The translations under genes and the position numbers were made by a program. DNA of 64,000 nucleotides from Halictus rubicundus (taxonomy: Eukaryota > Arthropoda > Insecta > Hymenoptera > Halictidae). A model generated the notes under the pieces. It saw only the letters and a list, made by a program, of their open reading frames with translations, was not told the DNA's origin and made no database searches. Where the stretch lies: contig NW_027488564.1 in the NCBI RefSeq assembly GCF_050948215.1, positions 124,001 to 188,000 of the forward strand, given 5' to 3'. How positions within the stretch are numbered: position 1 is the first letter of the stretch; each line of letters begins with the position of its first letter. Below, piece after piece: positions 51,590 through 64,000 of this stretch.

Positions 51590-54500
51590 TGCTATCCTCT
51601 ATCCTATCCTATCCTCTATCCTCTATCCTATCCTATCCTCTATCCTCTATCCTCTATCCTATCCTATCCTCTATCCTATCTTATCGTCTATCCTAACCTA
51701 TCCTCTATCCTATCCTATCCTCTATCCTATCCTATCCTCTATCCTATCCTATCCTCTATCCTATCAAATCCCCTATCCTATCCTCTATCCTATCCTATCC
51801 TGTATCCTATCCTATCCTCTATCCTCTATCCTATCCTATCCTCTATCCTATCCTATCCTCTATCCTATCATGTCGTCTATCCTATCCTCTATCCTATCCT
51901 ATCCTCTATCCTATCCTATCCTCCATACTATCCTATCCTCAATCCTATCCTTTCCTGTATCCTATCCAATCCTGTATCCTATCCTGTCCTCTATACTATC
52001 CTATCCTCTATCCTAACCTATCCTCTATCTTATCCTATCCTCTATCCTATCCTATCTTCTATCCTATCCTATCAACTATCCTATCCTATCCCCTATCCTA
52101 TCCTCTATCCTATCCTATCCTCTATCCTATCCTATCCTCTATCCTATCAAATCCCCTATCCTATCCTCTGTCCTATCCTATCCTCTATCCTATCCTATCA
52201 TCTATCCTATCCTATCCTCTATCCTATCCTATCGTCTATCCTATCCTCTATCCTATCCTATCCTCTATCCTATCCTATCCTCTATCCTATCCTATCTTCT
52301 ATCCTATCCTACCCTCTATCCTATCAAATCCCCTACCCTATCCTCTGTCCTATCCTATCCTCTATCCTATCCTATCCTCTATCCTATCCTATCCTCTATC
52401 CTATCCTATCCTCTATCCTCTATCCTATACTATCCTCTATCCTATCCTATCCTCTATCCTATCCTATCCTCCATCCTATCCTATCTTCAATCCTATCCTT
52501 TCCTGTATCCTATCCAATCCTGTATCCTATCCTGTCCTCTATACTATCCTATCCTCTATCCTATCCTATCCTCTATTCTATCTTATCCTCTATCATATCC
52601 TATGATCTATCCTATCCTATCGTCTATCCTATCCTCTATCCTATCCTATTCCTCTATCCTAACCTATCCTCTATCCTATCCTATCCTCTATTCTATCCTA
52701 TCCTCTATCCTATCCTATCCTCTATCCTATCCTATCCTCTATCCTATCCTATCCTATCCTCTATCCTATCCTATCCTATCCTATCCTATCCTCTATCCTA
52801 TCCTATCCTCTATCCTATCCTATCCTCTATCCTCTATCCTATACTATCCTCTATCCTATCCTATCCTCTATCCTATCCTGTCCTCCATCCTATCCTATCT
52901 TCAATCCTATCCTTTCCTGTATCCTATCCAATCCTGTATCCTATCCTGTCCTCTATACTATCCTATCCTCTATCCTATCCTATCCTCTATTCTATCTTAT
53001 CCTCTATCATATCCTATGATCTATCCTATCCTATCGTCTATCCTATCCTCTATCCTATCCTATTCCTCTATCCTAACCTATCCTCTATCCTATCCTATCC
53101 TCTATTCTATCCTATCCTCTATCCTATCCTATCCTCTATCCTATCCTATCCTCTATCCTATCCTATCCTATCCTCTATCCTATCCTATCCTATCCTATCC
53201 TATCCTCTATCCTATCCTATCCTCTATCCTATCCTATCCTCTATCGTATCCTATCCTCTATCCTATCCTATCCTCTATCCTATCCTACCCTCTATCCTAT
53301 CAAATCCCCTACCCTATCCTCTGTCCTATCCTATCCTCTATCCTATCCTATCCTCTATCCTATCCTATCCTCTATCCTATCCTATCCTCTATCCTATCCT
53401 ATCCTCTATCCTTTATCCTATACTATCCTCTATCCTATCCTATCCTCTATCCTATCCTATCCTCCATCCTATCCTATCTTCAATCCTATCCTTTCCTGTA
53501 TCCTATCCAATCCTGTATCCTATCCTGTCCTCTATACTATCCTATCCTCTATCCTATCCTATCCTCTATTCTATCTTATCCTCTATCCTATCCTATGATC
53601 TATCCTATCCTATCGTCTATCCTATCCTCTATCCTATCCTATTCCTCTATCCTATCCTATCCTCTATCCTATCCTATCCTCTATTCTATCCTATCCTCTG
53701 TCCTATCCTATCCTCTATCCTATCCTCTATCCTATCCTATCCTCTATCCTCTATCCTATACTATCCTCTATCCTATCCTATCCTCTATCCTATCCTATCC
53801 TCCATCCTATCCTATCTTCAATCCTATCCTTTCCTGTATCCTATCCAATCCTGTATCCTATCCTGTCCTCTATACTATCCTATCCTCTATCCTATCCTAT
53901 CCTCTATCTTATCCTATCCTCTATCCTATCCTATCTTCTATCCTATCCTATCCTCTATCCTATCCTATCCCCTATCCTATCCTCTATCCTATCATCTATC
54001 CTCTATCCTATCCTATCTTCTATCCTATCCTATCCTCTATCCTATCAAATCCCCTATCCTATCCTCTATCCTATCCTATCATCTATCCTCTATCCTATCC
54101 AATCCTCTATCCTATCCTATCCTCTATCCTATCAAATCCCCTATCCTATCCTCTGTCCTATCATATCCTCTATCCTATCCTATCATCTATCCTATCCTAT
54201 CCTCTATCCTATCCTATCGTCTATCCTATCCTCTATCCTATCCTATCCTCTATCCTATCCTATCCTCTATCCTATCCTATCTTCTATCCTATCCTATCCT
54301 CTATCCTATCAAATCCCCTACCCTATCCTCTGTCATATCCTATCCTCTATCCTATCCTATCCTCTATCCTCTATCCTATCCTATCCTCTATCCTCTATCC
54401 TCTATCCTATCCTATCCTCTATCCTATCTTATCGTCTATCCTAACCTATCCTCTATCCTATCCTATCCTCTATCCTATCCTATCCTCTATCCTATCCTAT

Positions 54501-57110
54501 CCTCTATCCTATCAAATCCCCTATCCTATCCTCTATCCTATCCTATCCTGTATCCTATCCTATCCTCTATCCTCTATCCTATCCTATCCTCTATCCTATC
54601 CTATCCTCTATCCTATCATGTCGTCTATCCTATCCTCTATCCTATCCTATCCTCTATCCTATCCTATCCTCCATACTATCCTATCCTCAATCCTATCCTT
54701 TCCTGTATCCTATCCAATCCTGTATCCTATCCTGTCCTCTATACTATCCTATCCTCTATCCTAACCTATCCTCTATCTTATCCTATCCTCTATCCTATCC
54801 TATCTTCTATCCTATCCTATCAACTATCCTATCCTATCCCCTATCCTATCCTCTATCCTATCCTATCCTCTATCCTATCCTATCCTCTATCCTATCAAAT
54901 CCCCTATCCTATCCTCTGTCCTATCCTATCCTCTATCCTATCCTATCATCTATCCTATCCTATCCTCTATCCTATCCTATCGTCTATCCTATCCTCTATC
55001 CTATCCTATCCTCTATCCTATCCTATCCTCTATCCTATCCTATCTTCTATCCTATCCTACCCTCTATCCTATCAAATCCCCTACCCTATCCTCTGTCCTA
55101 TCCTATCCTCTATCCTATCCTATCCTCTATCCTATCCTATCCTCTATCCTATCCTATCCTCTATCCTCTATCCTATACTATCCTCTATCCTATCCTATCC
55201 TCTATCCTATCCTATCCTCCATCCTATCCTATCTTCAATCCTATCCTTTCCTGTATCCTATCCAATCCTGTATCCTATCCTGTCCTCTATACTATCCTAT
55301 CCTCTATCCTATCCTATCCTCTATTCTATCTTATCCTCTATCATATCCTATGATCTATCCTATCCTATCGTCTATCCTATCCTCTATCCTATCCTATTCC
55401 TCTATCCTAACCTATCCTCTATCCTATCCTATCCTCTATTCTATCCTATCCTCTATCCTATCCTATCCTCTATCCTATCCTATCCTCTATCCTATCCTAT
55501 CCTATCCTCTATCCTATCCTATCCTATCCTATCCTATCCTCTATCCTATCCTATCCTCTATCCTATCCTATCCTCTATCCTCTATCCTATACTATCCTCT
55601 ATCCTATCCTATCCTCTATCCTATCCAGTCCTCCATCCTATCCTATCTTCAATCCTATCCTTTCCTGTATCCTATCCAATCCTGTATCCTATCCTGTCCT
55701 CTATACTATCCTATCCTCTATCCTATCCTATCCTCTATTCTATCTTATCCTCTATCATATCCTATGATCTATCCTATCCTATCGTCTATCCTATCCTCTA
55801 TCCTATCCTATTCCTCTATCCTAACCTATCCTCTATCCTATCCTATCCTCTATTCTATCCTATCCTCTATCCTATCCTATCCTCTATCCTATCCTATCCT
55901 CTATCCTATCCTATCCTATCCTCTATCCTATCCTATCCTATCCTATCCTATCCTCTATCCTATCCTATCCTCTATCCTATCCTATCCTCTATCGTATCCT
56001 ATCCTCTATCCTATCCTATCCTCTATCCTATCCTACCCTCTATCCTATCAAATCCCCTACCCTATCCTCTGTCCTATCCTATCCTCTATCCTATCCTATC
56101 CTCTATCCTATCCTATCCTCTATCCTATCCTATCCTCTATCCTATCCTATCCTCTATCCTTTATCCTATACTATCCTCTATCCTATCCTATCCTCTATCC
56201 TATCCTATCCTCCATCCTGTCCTATCTTCAATCCTATCCTTTCCTGTATCCTATCCAATCCTGTATCCTATCCTGTCCTCTATACTATCCTATCCTCTAT
56301 CCTATCCTATCCTCTATTCTATCTTATCCTCTATCCTATCCTATGATCTATCCTATCCTATCGTCTATCCTATCCTCTATCCTATCCTATTCCTCTATCC
56401 TATCCTATCCTCTATCCTATCCTATCCTCTATTCTATCCTATCCTCTGTCCTATCCTACCCTCTATCCTATCCTCTATCCTATCCTATCCTCTATCCTCT
56501 ATCCTATACTATCCTCTATCCTATCCTATCCTCTATCCTATCCTATCCTCCATCCTATCCTATCTTCAATCCTATCCTTTCCTGTATCCTATCCAATCCT
56601 GTATCCTATCCTGTCCTCTATACTATCCTATCCTCTATCCTATCCTATCCTCTATCTTATCCTATCCTCTATCCTATCCTATCTTCTATCCTATCCTATC
56701 CTCTATCCTATCCTATCCCCTATCCTATCCTCTATCCTATCATCTATCCTCTATCCTATCCTATCTTCTATCCTATCCTATCCTCTATCCTATCAAATCC
56801 CCTATCCTATCCTCTATCCTATCCTATCATCTATCCTCTATCCTATCCAATCCTCTATCCTATCCTATCCTCTATCCTATCAAATCCCCTATCCTATCCT
56901 CTGTCCTATCATATCCTCTATCCTATCCTATCATCTATCCTATCCTATCCTCTATCCTATCCTATCGTCTATCCTATCCTCTATCCTATCCTATCCTCTA
57001 TCCTATCCTATCCTCTATCCTATCCTATCTTCTATCCTATCCTATCCTCTATCCTATCAAATCCCCTACCCTATCCTCTGTCATATCCTATCCTCTATCC
57101 TATCCTATCC
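51590..57110. repeat. 2748-bp tandem duplication (two copies)
   Basis: Landmarks recur at exactly 2748 bp: 52016/54764, 52602/55350 and the TCATATCC variant at 54333/57081. The copies begin near 51590 and 54338, and the second stops matching near 57110. They differ by scattered substitutions, such as CCTGTCCTCC at about 52877 versus CCAGTCCTCC at about 55625. Confidence 0.85.
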
Positions 57111-59536
57111 TCTATCCTATCCTATCCTCTATCCTCTATCCTATACTATCCTCTATCCTATCCTATCCTCTATCCTATCCTATCCTCCATCCTATCCTAT
57201 CTTCAATCCTATCCTTTCCTGTATCCTATCCAATCCTGTATCCTATCCTGTCCTCTATACTATCCTATCCTCTATCCTATCCTATCCTCTATCTTATCCT
57301 ATCCTCTATCCTATCCTATCTTCTATCCTATCCTATCCTCTATCCTATCCTATCCCCTATCCTATCATCTATCCTATCATCTATCCTCTATCCTATCCTA
57401 TCTTCTATCCTATCCTATCCTCTATCCTATCAAATCCCTATCCTATCCTCTATCCTATCCTATCATCTATCCTCTATCCTATCCAATCCTCTATCCTATC
57501 CTATCCTCTATCCTATCAAATCCCCTATCCTATCCTCTGTCCTATCATATCCTCTATCCTATCCTATCATCTATCCTATCCTATCCTCTATCCTATCCTA
57601 TCGTCTATCCTATCCTCTATCCTATCCTATCCTCTATCCTATCCTATCCTCTATCCTATCCTATCTTCTATCCTATCCTATCCTCTATCCTATCAAATCC
57701 CCTACCCTATCCTCTGTCCTATCCTATCCTCTATCCTATCCTATCCTCTATCATATCCTATCCTCTATCCTATCCTATCCTCTATCCTCTATCCTATACT
57801 ATCCTCTATCCTATCCTATCCTCTATCCTATCCTATCGTCTATCCTATCCTCTATCCTAACCTATCCTCTATCCTATCCTATCCTCCATCCTATCCTATC
57901 CTCAATCCTATCCTTTCCTGTATCCTATCCAATCCTGTATCCTATCCTGTCCTCTATACTATCCTATCCTCTATCCTATCCTATCCTCTATTCTATCTTA
58001 TCCTCTAATCTATCCTATGATCTATCCTATCCTATCGTCTATGCTATCCTCAATCCTATCCTATTCCTCTATCCTATCCTATCCTCTATCCTATCCTGTC
58101 CTCTATTCTATCCTATCCTCTATCCTATCCTATCCTCTATCCTATCCTATCCTCTTTCCTATCCTATCCTAACCTCTATCCTATCCTATCCTATCCTATC
58201 CTATCCTCTATCCTATCCTATCCTCTATCCTATCCTATCCTCTATCGTATCCTATCCTCTATCCTATCCTATCCTCTATCCTATACTATCCTCTATCCTA
58301 TCCTATCCTCTATCCTATCCTATCCTCTATCCTCTATACTCTACCCTCTATCCTCTATCCTCTATCCTCTATCCTCTATCCTATCCTATCCTCTGTCCTA
58401 TCCTATCCTCTATCCTATCCTATCCTCTATCCTATGCTATCCTCTATCCTATCCTATCCTCTATCCTCTATCCTATCCTATCCTCTATCCTCTATCCTCT
58501 ATCCTATCCTATCCTCTATCCTATCCTATCGTCTATCCTAACCTATCCTCTATCCTATCCTATCCTCTATCCTATCCTATCCTCTATCCTATCCTATCCT
58601 CTATTCTATCCTATCCTCTATCCTATCCTATCCTCTATCCTATCCTATCCTCTATCCTATCCTATCCTCTATCCTATCAAATCCCCTATCCTATCCTCTA
58701 TCCTATCCTATCCTGTATCCTATCCTATCCTCTATCCTCTATCCTATCCTATCCTCTATCCTATCATGTCGTCTATCCTATCCTCTATCCTATCCTATCC
58801 TCTATCCTATCCTATCCTCCATACTATCCTATCCTCAATCCTATCCTTTCCTGTATCCTATCCAATCCTGTATCCTATCCTGTCCTCTATACTATCCTAT
58901 CCTCTGTCCTAACCTATCCTCTATCTTATCCTATCCTCTATCCTATCCTATCTTCTATCCTATCCTATCCTCTATCCTATCCTATCCCCTATCCTATCCT
59001 CTATCCTATCTTCTATCCTATCCTATCCTCTATCCTATCAAATCCCCAATCCTATCCTCTATCCTATCCTATCATCTATCCTCTATCCTATCCAATCCTC
59101 TATCCTATCCTATCCTCTATCCTATCAAATCCCCTATCCTATCCTCTGTCCTATCCTATCCTCTATCCTATCCTATCATCTATCCTATCCTATCCTCTAT
59201 CCTATCCTATCATCTATCCTATCCTATCCTCTATCCTATCCTATCGTCTATCCTATCCTCTATCCTATCCTATCCTCTATCCTATCAAATCCCCTATCCT
59301 ATCCTCTGTCCTATCCTATCCTCTATCCTATCCTATCATCTATCCTATCCTATCCTCTATCCTATCCTATCCTCTATCCTATCCTATCTTCTATCCTATC
59401 CTACCCTCTATCCTATCAAATCCCCTACCCTATACTCTGTCCTATCCTATCCTCTATCCTATCCTATCCTCTATCCTATCCTATCCTCTATCCTCTATCC
59501 TATACTATCCTCTATCCTATCCTATCCTCTATCCTA

Positions 59537-62500
59537 TCCCAGCCTTCATCCTATCCTATCTTCAATCCTATCCTTTCCTGTATCCTATCCAATCCTGTAT
59601 CCTATCCTGTCCTCTATACTATCCTATCCTCTATCCTATCCTATCCTCTATTCTATCTTATCCTCTATCATATCCTATGATCTATCCTATCCTATCGTCT
59701 ATCCTATCCTCTATCCTATCCTATCCTCTATCCTAACCTATCCTCCATCCTATCCTATCTTCAATCCTATCCTTTCCTGTATCCTATCCAATCCTGTATC
59801 CTATCCTGTCCTCTATACTATCCTATCCTCTATCCTATCCTATCCTCTATTCTATCTTATCCTCTATCATATCCTATGATCTATCCTATCCTATCGTCTA
59901 TCCTATCCTCTATCCTATCCTATTCCTCTATCCTAACCTATCCTCTATCCTATCCTATCCTCTATTCTATCCTATCCTCTATCCTATCCTATCCTCTATC
60001 CTATCCTATCCTCTATCCTATCCTATCCTATCCTATCCTCTATCCTATCCTATCCTCTATCGTATCCTATCCTCTATCCTATCCTATCCTCTATCCTATC
60101 CTATCGTCTATCCTATCCTCTATCCTATCCTATCCTCTATCCTATCCTATCCTCTATCCTATCCTATCATCTATCCTATCCTATCCTCTATCCTATCCTA
60201 TCGTCTATCCTATCCTCTATCCTATCCTATCCTCTATCCTATCCTATCCTCTATCCTATCCTATCTTCTATCCTATCCTACCCTCTATCCTATCAAATCC
60301 CCTACCCTATCCTCTGTCCTATCCTATCCTCTATCCTATCCTATCCTCTATCCTATCCTATCCTCTATCCTATCCTATCCTCTATCCTATCCTATCCTCT
60401 ATCCTCTATCCTATACTATCCTCTATCCTATCCTATCCTCTATCCTATCCCAGCCTCCATCCTATCCTATCTTCAATCCTATCCTTTCCTGTATCCTATC
60501 CAATCCTGTATCCTATCCTGTCCTCTATACTATCCTATCCTCTATCCTATCCTATCCTCTATTCTATCTTATCCTCTATCCTATCCTATGATCTATCCTA
60601 TCCTATCGTCTATCCTATCCTCTATCCTATCCTATTCCTCTATCCTATCCTATCCTCTATCCTATCCTATCCTCTATTCTATCCTATCCTCTATCCTATC
60701 CTATCCTCTATCCTATCCTATCCTCTATCCTCTATCCTATACTATCCTCTATCCTATCCTATCCTCTATCCTATCCTATCCTCCATCCTATCCTATCTTC
60801 AATCCTATCCTTTCCTGTATCCTATCCAATCCTGTATCCTATCCTGTCCTCTATACTATCCTATCCTCTATCCTATCCTATCCTCTATCTTATCCTATCC
60901 TCTATCTTATCCTATCTTCTATCCTATCCTATCCTCTATCCTATCCTATCCCCTATCCTATCCTCTATCCTATCATCTATCCTCTATCCTATCCTATCTT
61001 CTATCCTATCCAATCCTCTATCCTATCAAATCCCCTATCCTATCCTCTATCCTATCCTATCATCTATCCTCTATCCTATCCAATCCTCTATCCTATCCTA
61101 TCCTCTATCGTATCCTATCCTCTATCCTATCCTATCCTCTATCCTATACTATCCTCTATCCTATCCTATCCTCTATCCTATCCTATCCTCTATCCTCTAT
61201 ACTCTACCCTCTATCCTCTATCCTCTATCCTCTATCCTCTATCCTATCCTATCCTCTGTCCTATCCTATCCTCTATCCTATCCTATCCTCTATCCTATGC
61301 TATCCTCTATCCTATCCTATCCTCTATCCTCTATCCTATCCTATCCTCTATCCTCTATCCTCTATCCTATCCTATCCTCTATCCTATCCTATCGTCTATC
61401 CTAACCTATCCTCTATCCTATCCTATCCTCTATCCTATCCTATCCTCTATCCTATCCTATCCTCTATTCTATCCTATCCTCTATCCTATCCTATCCTCTA
61501 TCCTATCCTATCCTCTATCCTATCCTATCCTCTATCCTATCAAATCCCCTATCCTATCCTCTATCCTATCCTATCCTGTATCCTATCCTATCCTCTATCC
61601 TCTATCCTATCCTATCCTCTATCCTATCATGTCGTCTATCCTATCCTCTATCCTATCCTATCCTCTATCCTATCCTATCCTCCATACTATCCTATCCTCA
61701 ATCCTATCCTTTCCTGTATCCTATCCAATCCTGTATCCTATCCTGTCCTCTATACTATCCTATCCTCTGTCCTAACCTATCCTCTATCTTATCCTATCCT
61801 CTATCCTATCCTATCTTCTATCCTATCCTATCCTCTATCCTATCCTATCCCCTATCCTATCCTCTATCCTATCTTCTATCCTATCCTATCCTCTATCCTA
61901 TCAAATCCCCAATCCTATCCTCTATCCTATCCTATCATCTATCCTCTATCCTATCCAATCCTCTATCCTATCCTATCCTCTATCCTATCAAATCCCCTAT
62001 CCTATCCTCTGTCCTATCCTATCCTCTATCCTATCCTATCATCTATCCTATCCTATCCTCTATCCTATCCTATCGTCTATCCTATCCTCTATCCTATCCT
62101 ATCCTCTATCCTATCCTATCCTCTATCCTATCAAATCCCCTATCCTATCCTCTGTCCTATCCTATCCTCTATCCTATCCTATCATCTATCCTATCCTATC
62201 CTCTATCCTATCCTATCGTCTATCCTATCCTCTATCCTATCCTATCCTCTATCCTATCCTATCCTCTATCCTATCCTATCTTCTATCCTATCCTACCCTC
62301 TATCCTATCAAATCCCCTACCCTATCCTCTGTCCTATCCTATCCTCTATCCTATCCTATCCTCTATCCTATCCTATCCTCTATCCTCTATCCTATACTAT
62401 CCTCTATCCTATCCTATCCTCTATCCTATCCCAGCCTTCATCCTATCCTATCTTCAATCCTATCCTTTCCTGTATCCTATCCAATCCTGTATCCTATCCT

Positions 62501-63990
62501 GTCCTCTATACTATCCTATCCTCTATCCTATCCTATCCTCTATTCTATCTTATCCTCTATCATATCCTATGATCTATCCTATCCTATCGTCTATCCTATC
62601 CTCTATCCTATCCTATCCTCTATCCTAACCTATCCTCCATCCTATAATATCTTCAATCCTATCCTTTCCTGTATCCTATCCAATCCTGTATCCTATCCTG
62701 TCCTCTATACTATCCTATCCTCTATCCTATCCTATCCTCTATTCTATCTTATCCTCTATCATATCCTATGATCTATCCTATCCTATCGTCTATCCTATCC
62801 TCTATCCTATCCTATTCCTCTATCCTAACCTATCCTCTATCCTATCCTATCCTCTATTCTATCCTATCCTCTATCCTATCCTATCCTCTATCCTATCCTA
62901 TCCTCTATCCTATCCTATCCTATCCTCTATCCTATCCTATCCTATCCTATCCTATCCTCTATCCTATCCTATCCTCTATCCTATCCTATCCTCTATCGTA
63001 TCCTATCCTCTATCCTATCCTATCCTCTATCCTATCCTATCGTCTATCCTATCCTCTATCCTATCCTATCCTCTATCCTATCCTATCCTCTATCCTATCC
63101 TATCATCTATCCTATCCTATCCTCTATCCTATCCTATCGTCTATCCTATCCTCTATCCTATCCTATCCTCTATCCTATCCTATCCTCTATCCTATCCTAT
63201 CTTCTATCCTATCCTACCCTCTATCCTATCAAATCCCCTACCCTATCCTCTGTCCTATCCTATCCTCTATCCTATCCTATCCTCTATCCTATCCTATCCT
63301 CTATCCTATCCTATCCTCTATCCTCTATCCTATACTATCCTCTATCCTATCCTATCCTCTATCCTATCCCAGCCTCCATCCTATCCTATCTTCAATCCTA
63401 TCCTTTCCTGTATCCTATCCAATCCTGTATCCTATCCTGTCCTCTATACTATCCTATCCTCTATCCTATCCTATCCTCTATTCTATCTTATCCTCTATCC
63501 TATCCTATGATCTATCCTATCCTATCGTCTATCCTATCCTCTATCCTATCCTATTCCTCTATCCTATCCTATCCTCTATCCTATCCTATCCTCTATTCTA
63601 TCCTATCCTCTATCCTATCCTATCCTCTATCCTATCCTCTATCCTATCCTATCCTATCCTCTATCCTATCCTATCCTCCATCCTATCCTATCTTCAATCC
63701 TATCCTTTCCTGTATCCTATCCAATCCTGTATCCTATCCTGTCCTCTATACTATCCTATCCTCTATCCTATCCTATCCTCTATCTTATCCTATCCTCTAT
63801 CCTATCCTATCTTCTATCCTATCCTATCCTCTATCCTATCCTATCCCCTATCCTATCCTCTATCCTATCATCTATCCTCTATCCTATCCTATCTTCTATC
63901 CTATCCAATCCTCTATCCTATCAAATCCCCTATCCTATCCTCTATCCTATCCTATCATCTATCCTCTATCCTATCCAATCCTCTATCCTA
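59537..63990. repeat. Higher-order repeat of about 2.9 kb, two copies, second incomplete
   Basis: The rare variant TCCCAGCCTT occurs at 59537 and 62429 (2892 bp). TCCCAGCCTC occurs at 60448 and 63367 (2919 bp). ATG of the CCTATGATC module is at 59876 and 62768 (2892 bp). A further TCCCAGCCTT at 41811 marks a related copy in the left arm. The second copy may continue past the window. Confidence 0.82.
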
Positions 63991-64000
63991 TCCTATCCTC

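Larger units (their letters stand above)
42201..58000. repeat. 10.64-kb segmental duplication, copy 2 (carries the element)
   Basis: Continues copy 1 in tandem and is split by the retrotransposon at 45901-51050. The later part is further enlarged by a 2748-bp tandem duplication, so its far end is uncertain. Confidence 0.75.
51051..64000. repeat. Satellite array, right arm: same 17-bp family
   Basis: The same 17-, 12- and 7-bp units continue directly from the 5' end of the retrotransposon to the window edge. Variant order here matches the left arm after about 35260, so the two arms were one array before insertion. The arm includes a 2748-bp tandem duplication (about 51590-57110) and a roughly 2.9-kb repeat (59537 onward). 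No unique sequence or plausible gene is seen. The array is cut by the window end. Confidence 0.97.

Noticed and set aside
51029..58912. A 2627-codon + strand open frame, and similar frames at 28958-35158 and 16157-20914
   Set aside because: These are low-complexity translations of the satellite with a 17-residue period. They are open only because the repeat lacks stop trimers, and they overlap each other in different frames.

Overview
This window is eukaryotic repetitive DNA: one very long satellite array broken by a single GC-rich non-LTR retrotransposon. I see no host protein-coding gene, tRNA, rRNA, CRISPR array or prokaryotic feature. The retrotransposon has the ORF1/ORF2 layout of the R1 clade: three CCHC knuckles in ORF1, then an apurinic-type endonuclease, a YADD reverse transcriptase and a C-terminal CCHC finger in ORF2. 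That clade is known mainly from arthropods, so an insect or other arthropod is the likely source. The species cannot be told from the sequence.

Satellite (1-45900 and 51051-64000). The main unit is 17 bp, TATCCTATCCTATCCTC, mixed with 12-bp (TATCCTATCCTC) and 7-bp (TATCCTC) forms. On the other strand the 17-mer reads (ATAGG)2 ATAGAGG. Its 5-mer ATAGG differs by one base from the ancestral insect telomere motif TTAGG. The + strand has almost no G and no stop trinucleotide in the canonical repeat, so enormous open frames appear on it. They are artefacts, not genes. Variant-bearing modules recur in a fixed order and define higher-order repeats of about 1.2, 1.9, 2.7, 2.9, 4.77 and 10.64 kb. These indicate repeated unequal exchange or segmental amplification.

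Retrotransposon (45902-51049, minus strand). In its own 5' to 3' order it holds: the end of a 5'-truncated ORF1; one amber TAG; ORF2 in the same frame; a 3' UTR of about 411 bp; and a 28-nt poly(A), which appears as poly(T) on the + strand. A 19-bp direct repeat of the target flanks it. A paralogous empty site exists at about 35242-35278, inside the other copy of the 10.64-kb duplication. The insertion is therefore younger than that duplication, or happened in only one copy.

How the parts relate. ORF1 (nucleic-acid chaperone type) and ORF2 (nicking endonuclease plus reverse transcriptase) would together carry out target-primed reverse transcription. Here the + strand ending CTATACTAT would be the primer. 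The 3' UTR carries a 19-bp stretch matching the satellite apart from a 2-bp gap. Together with the telomere-like satellite and the R1-clade affiliation, this makes a satellite- or subtelomere-targeting element the most interesting hypothesis in the window.
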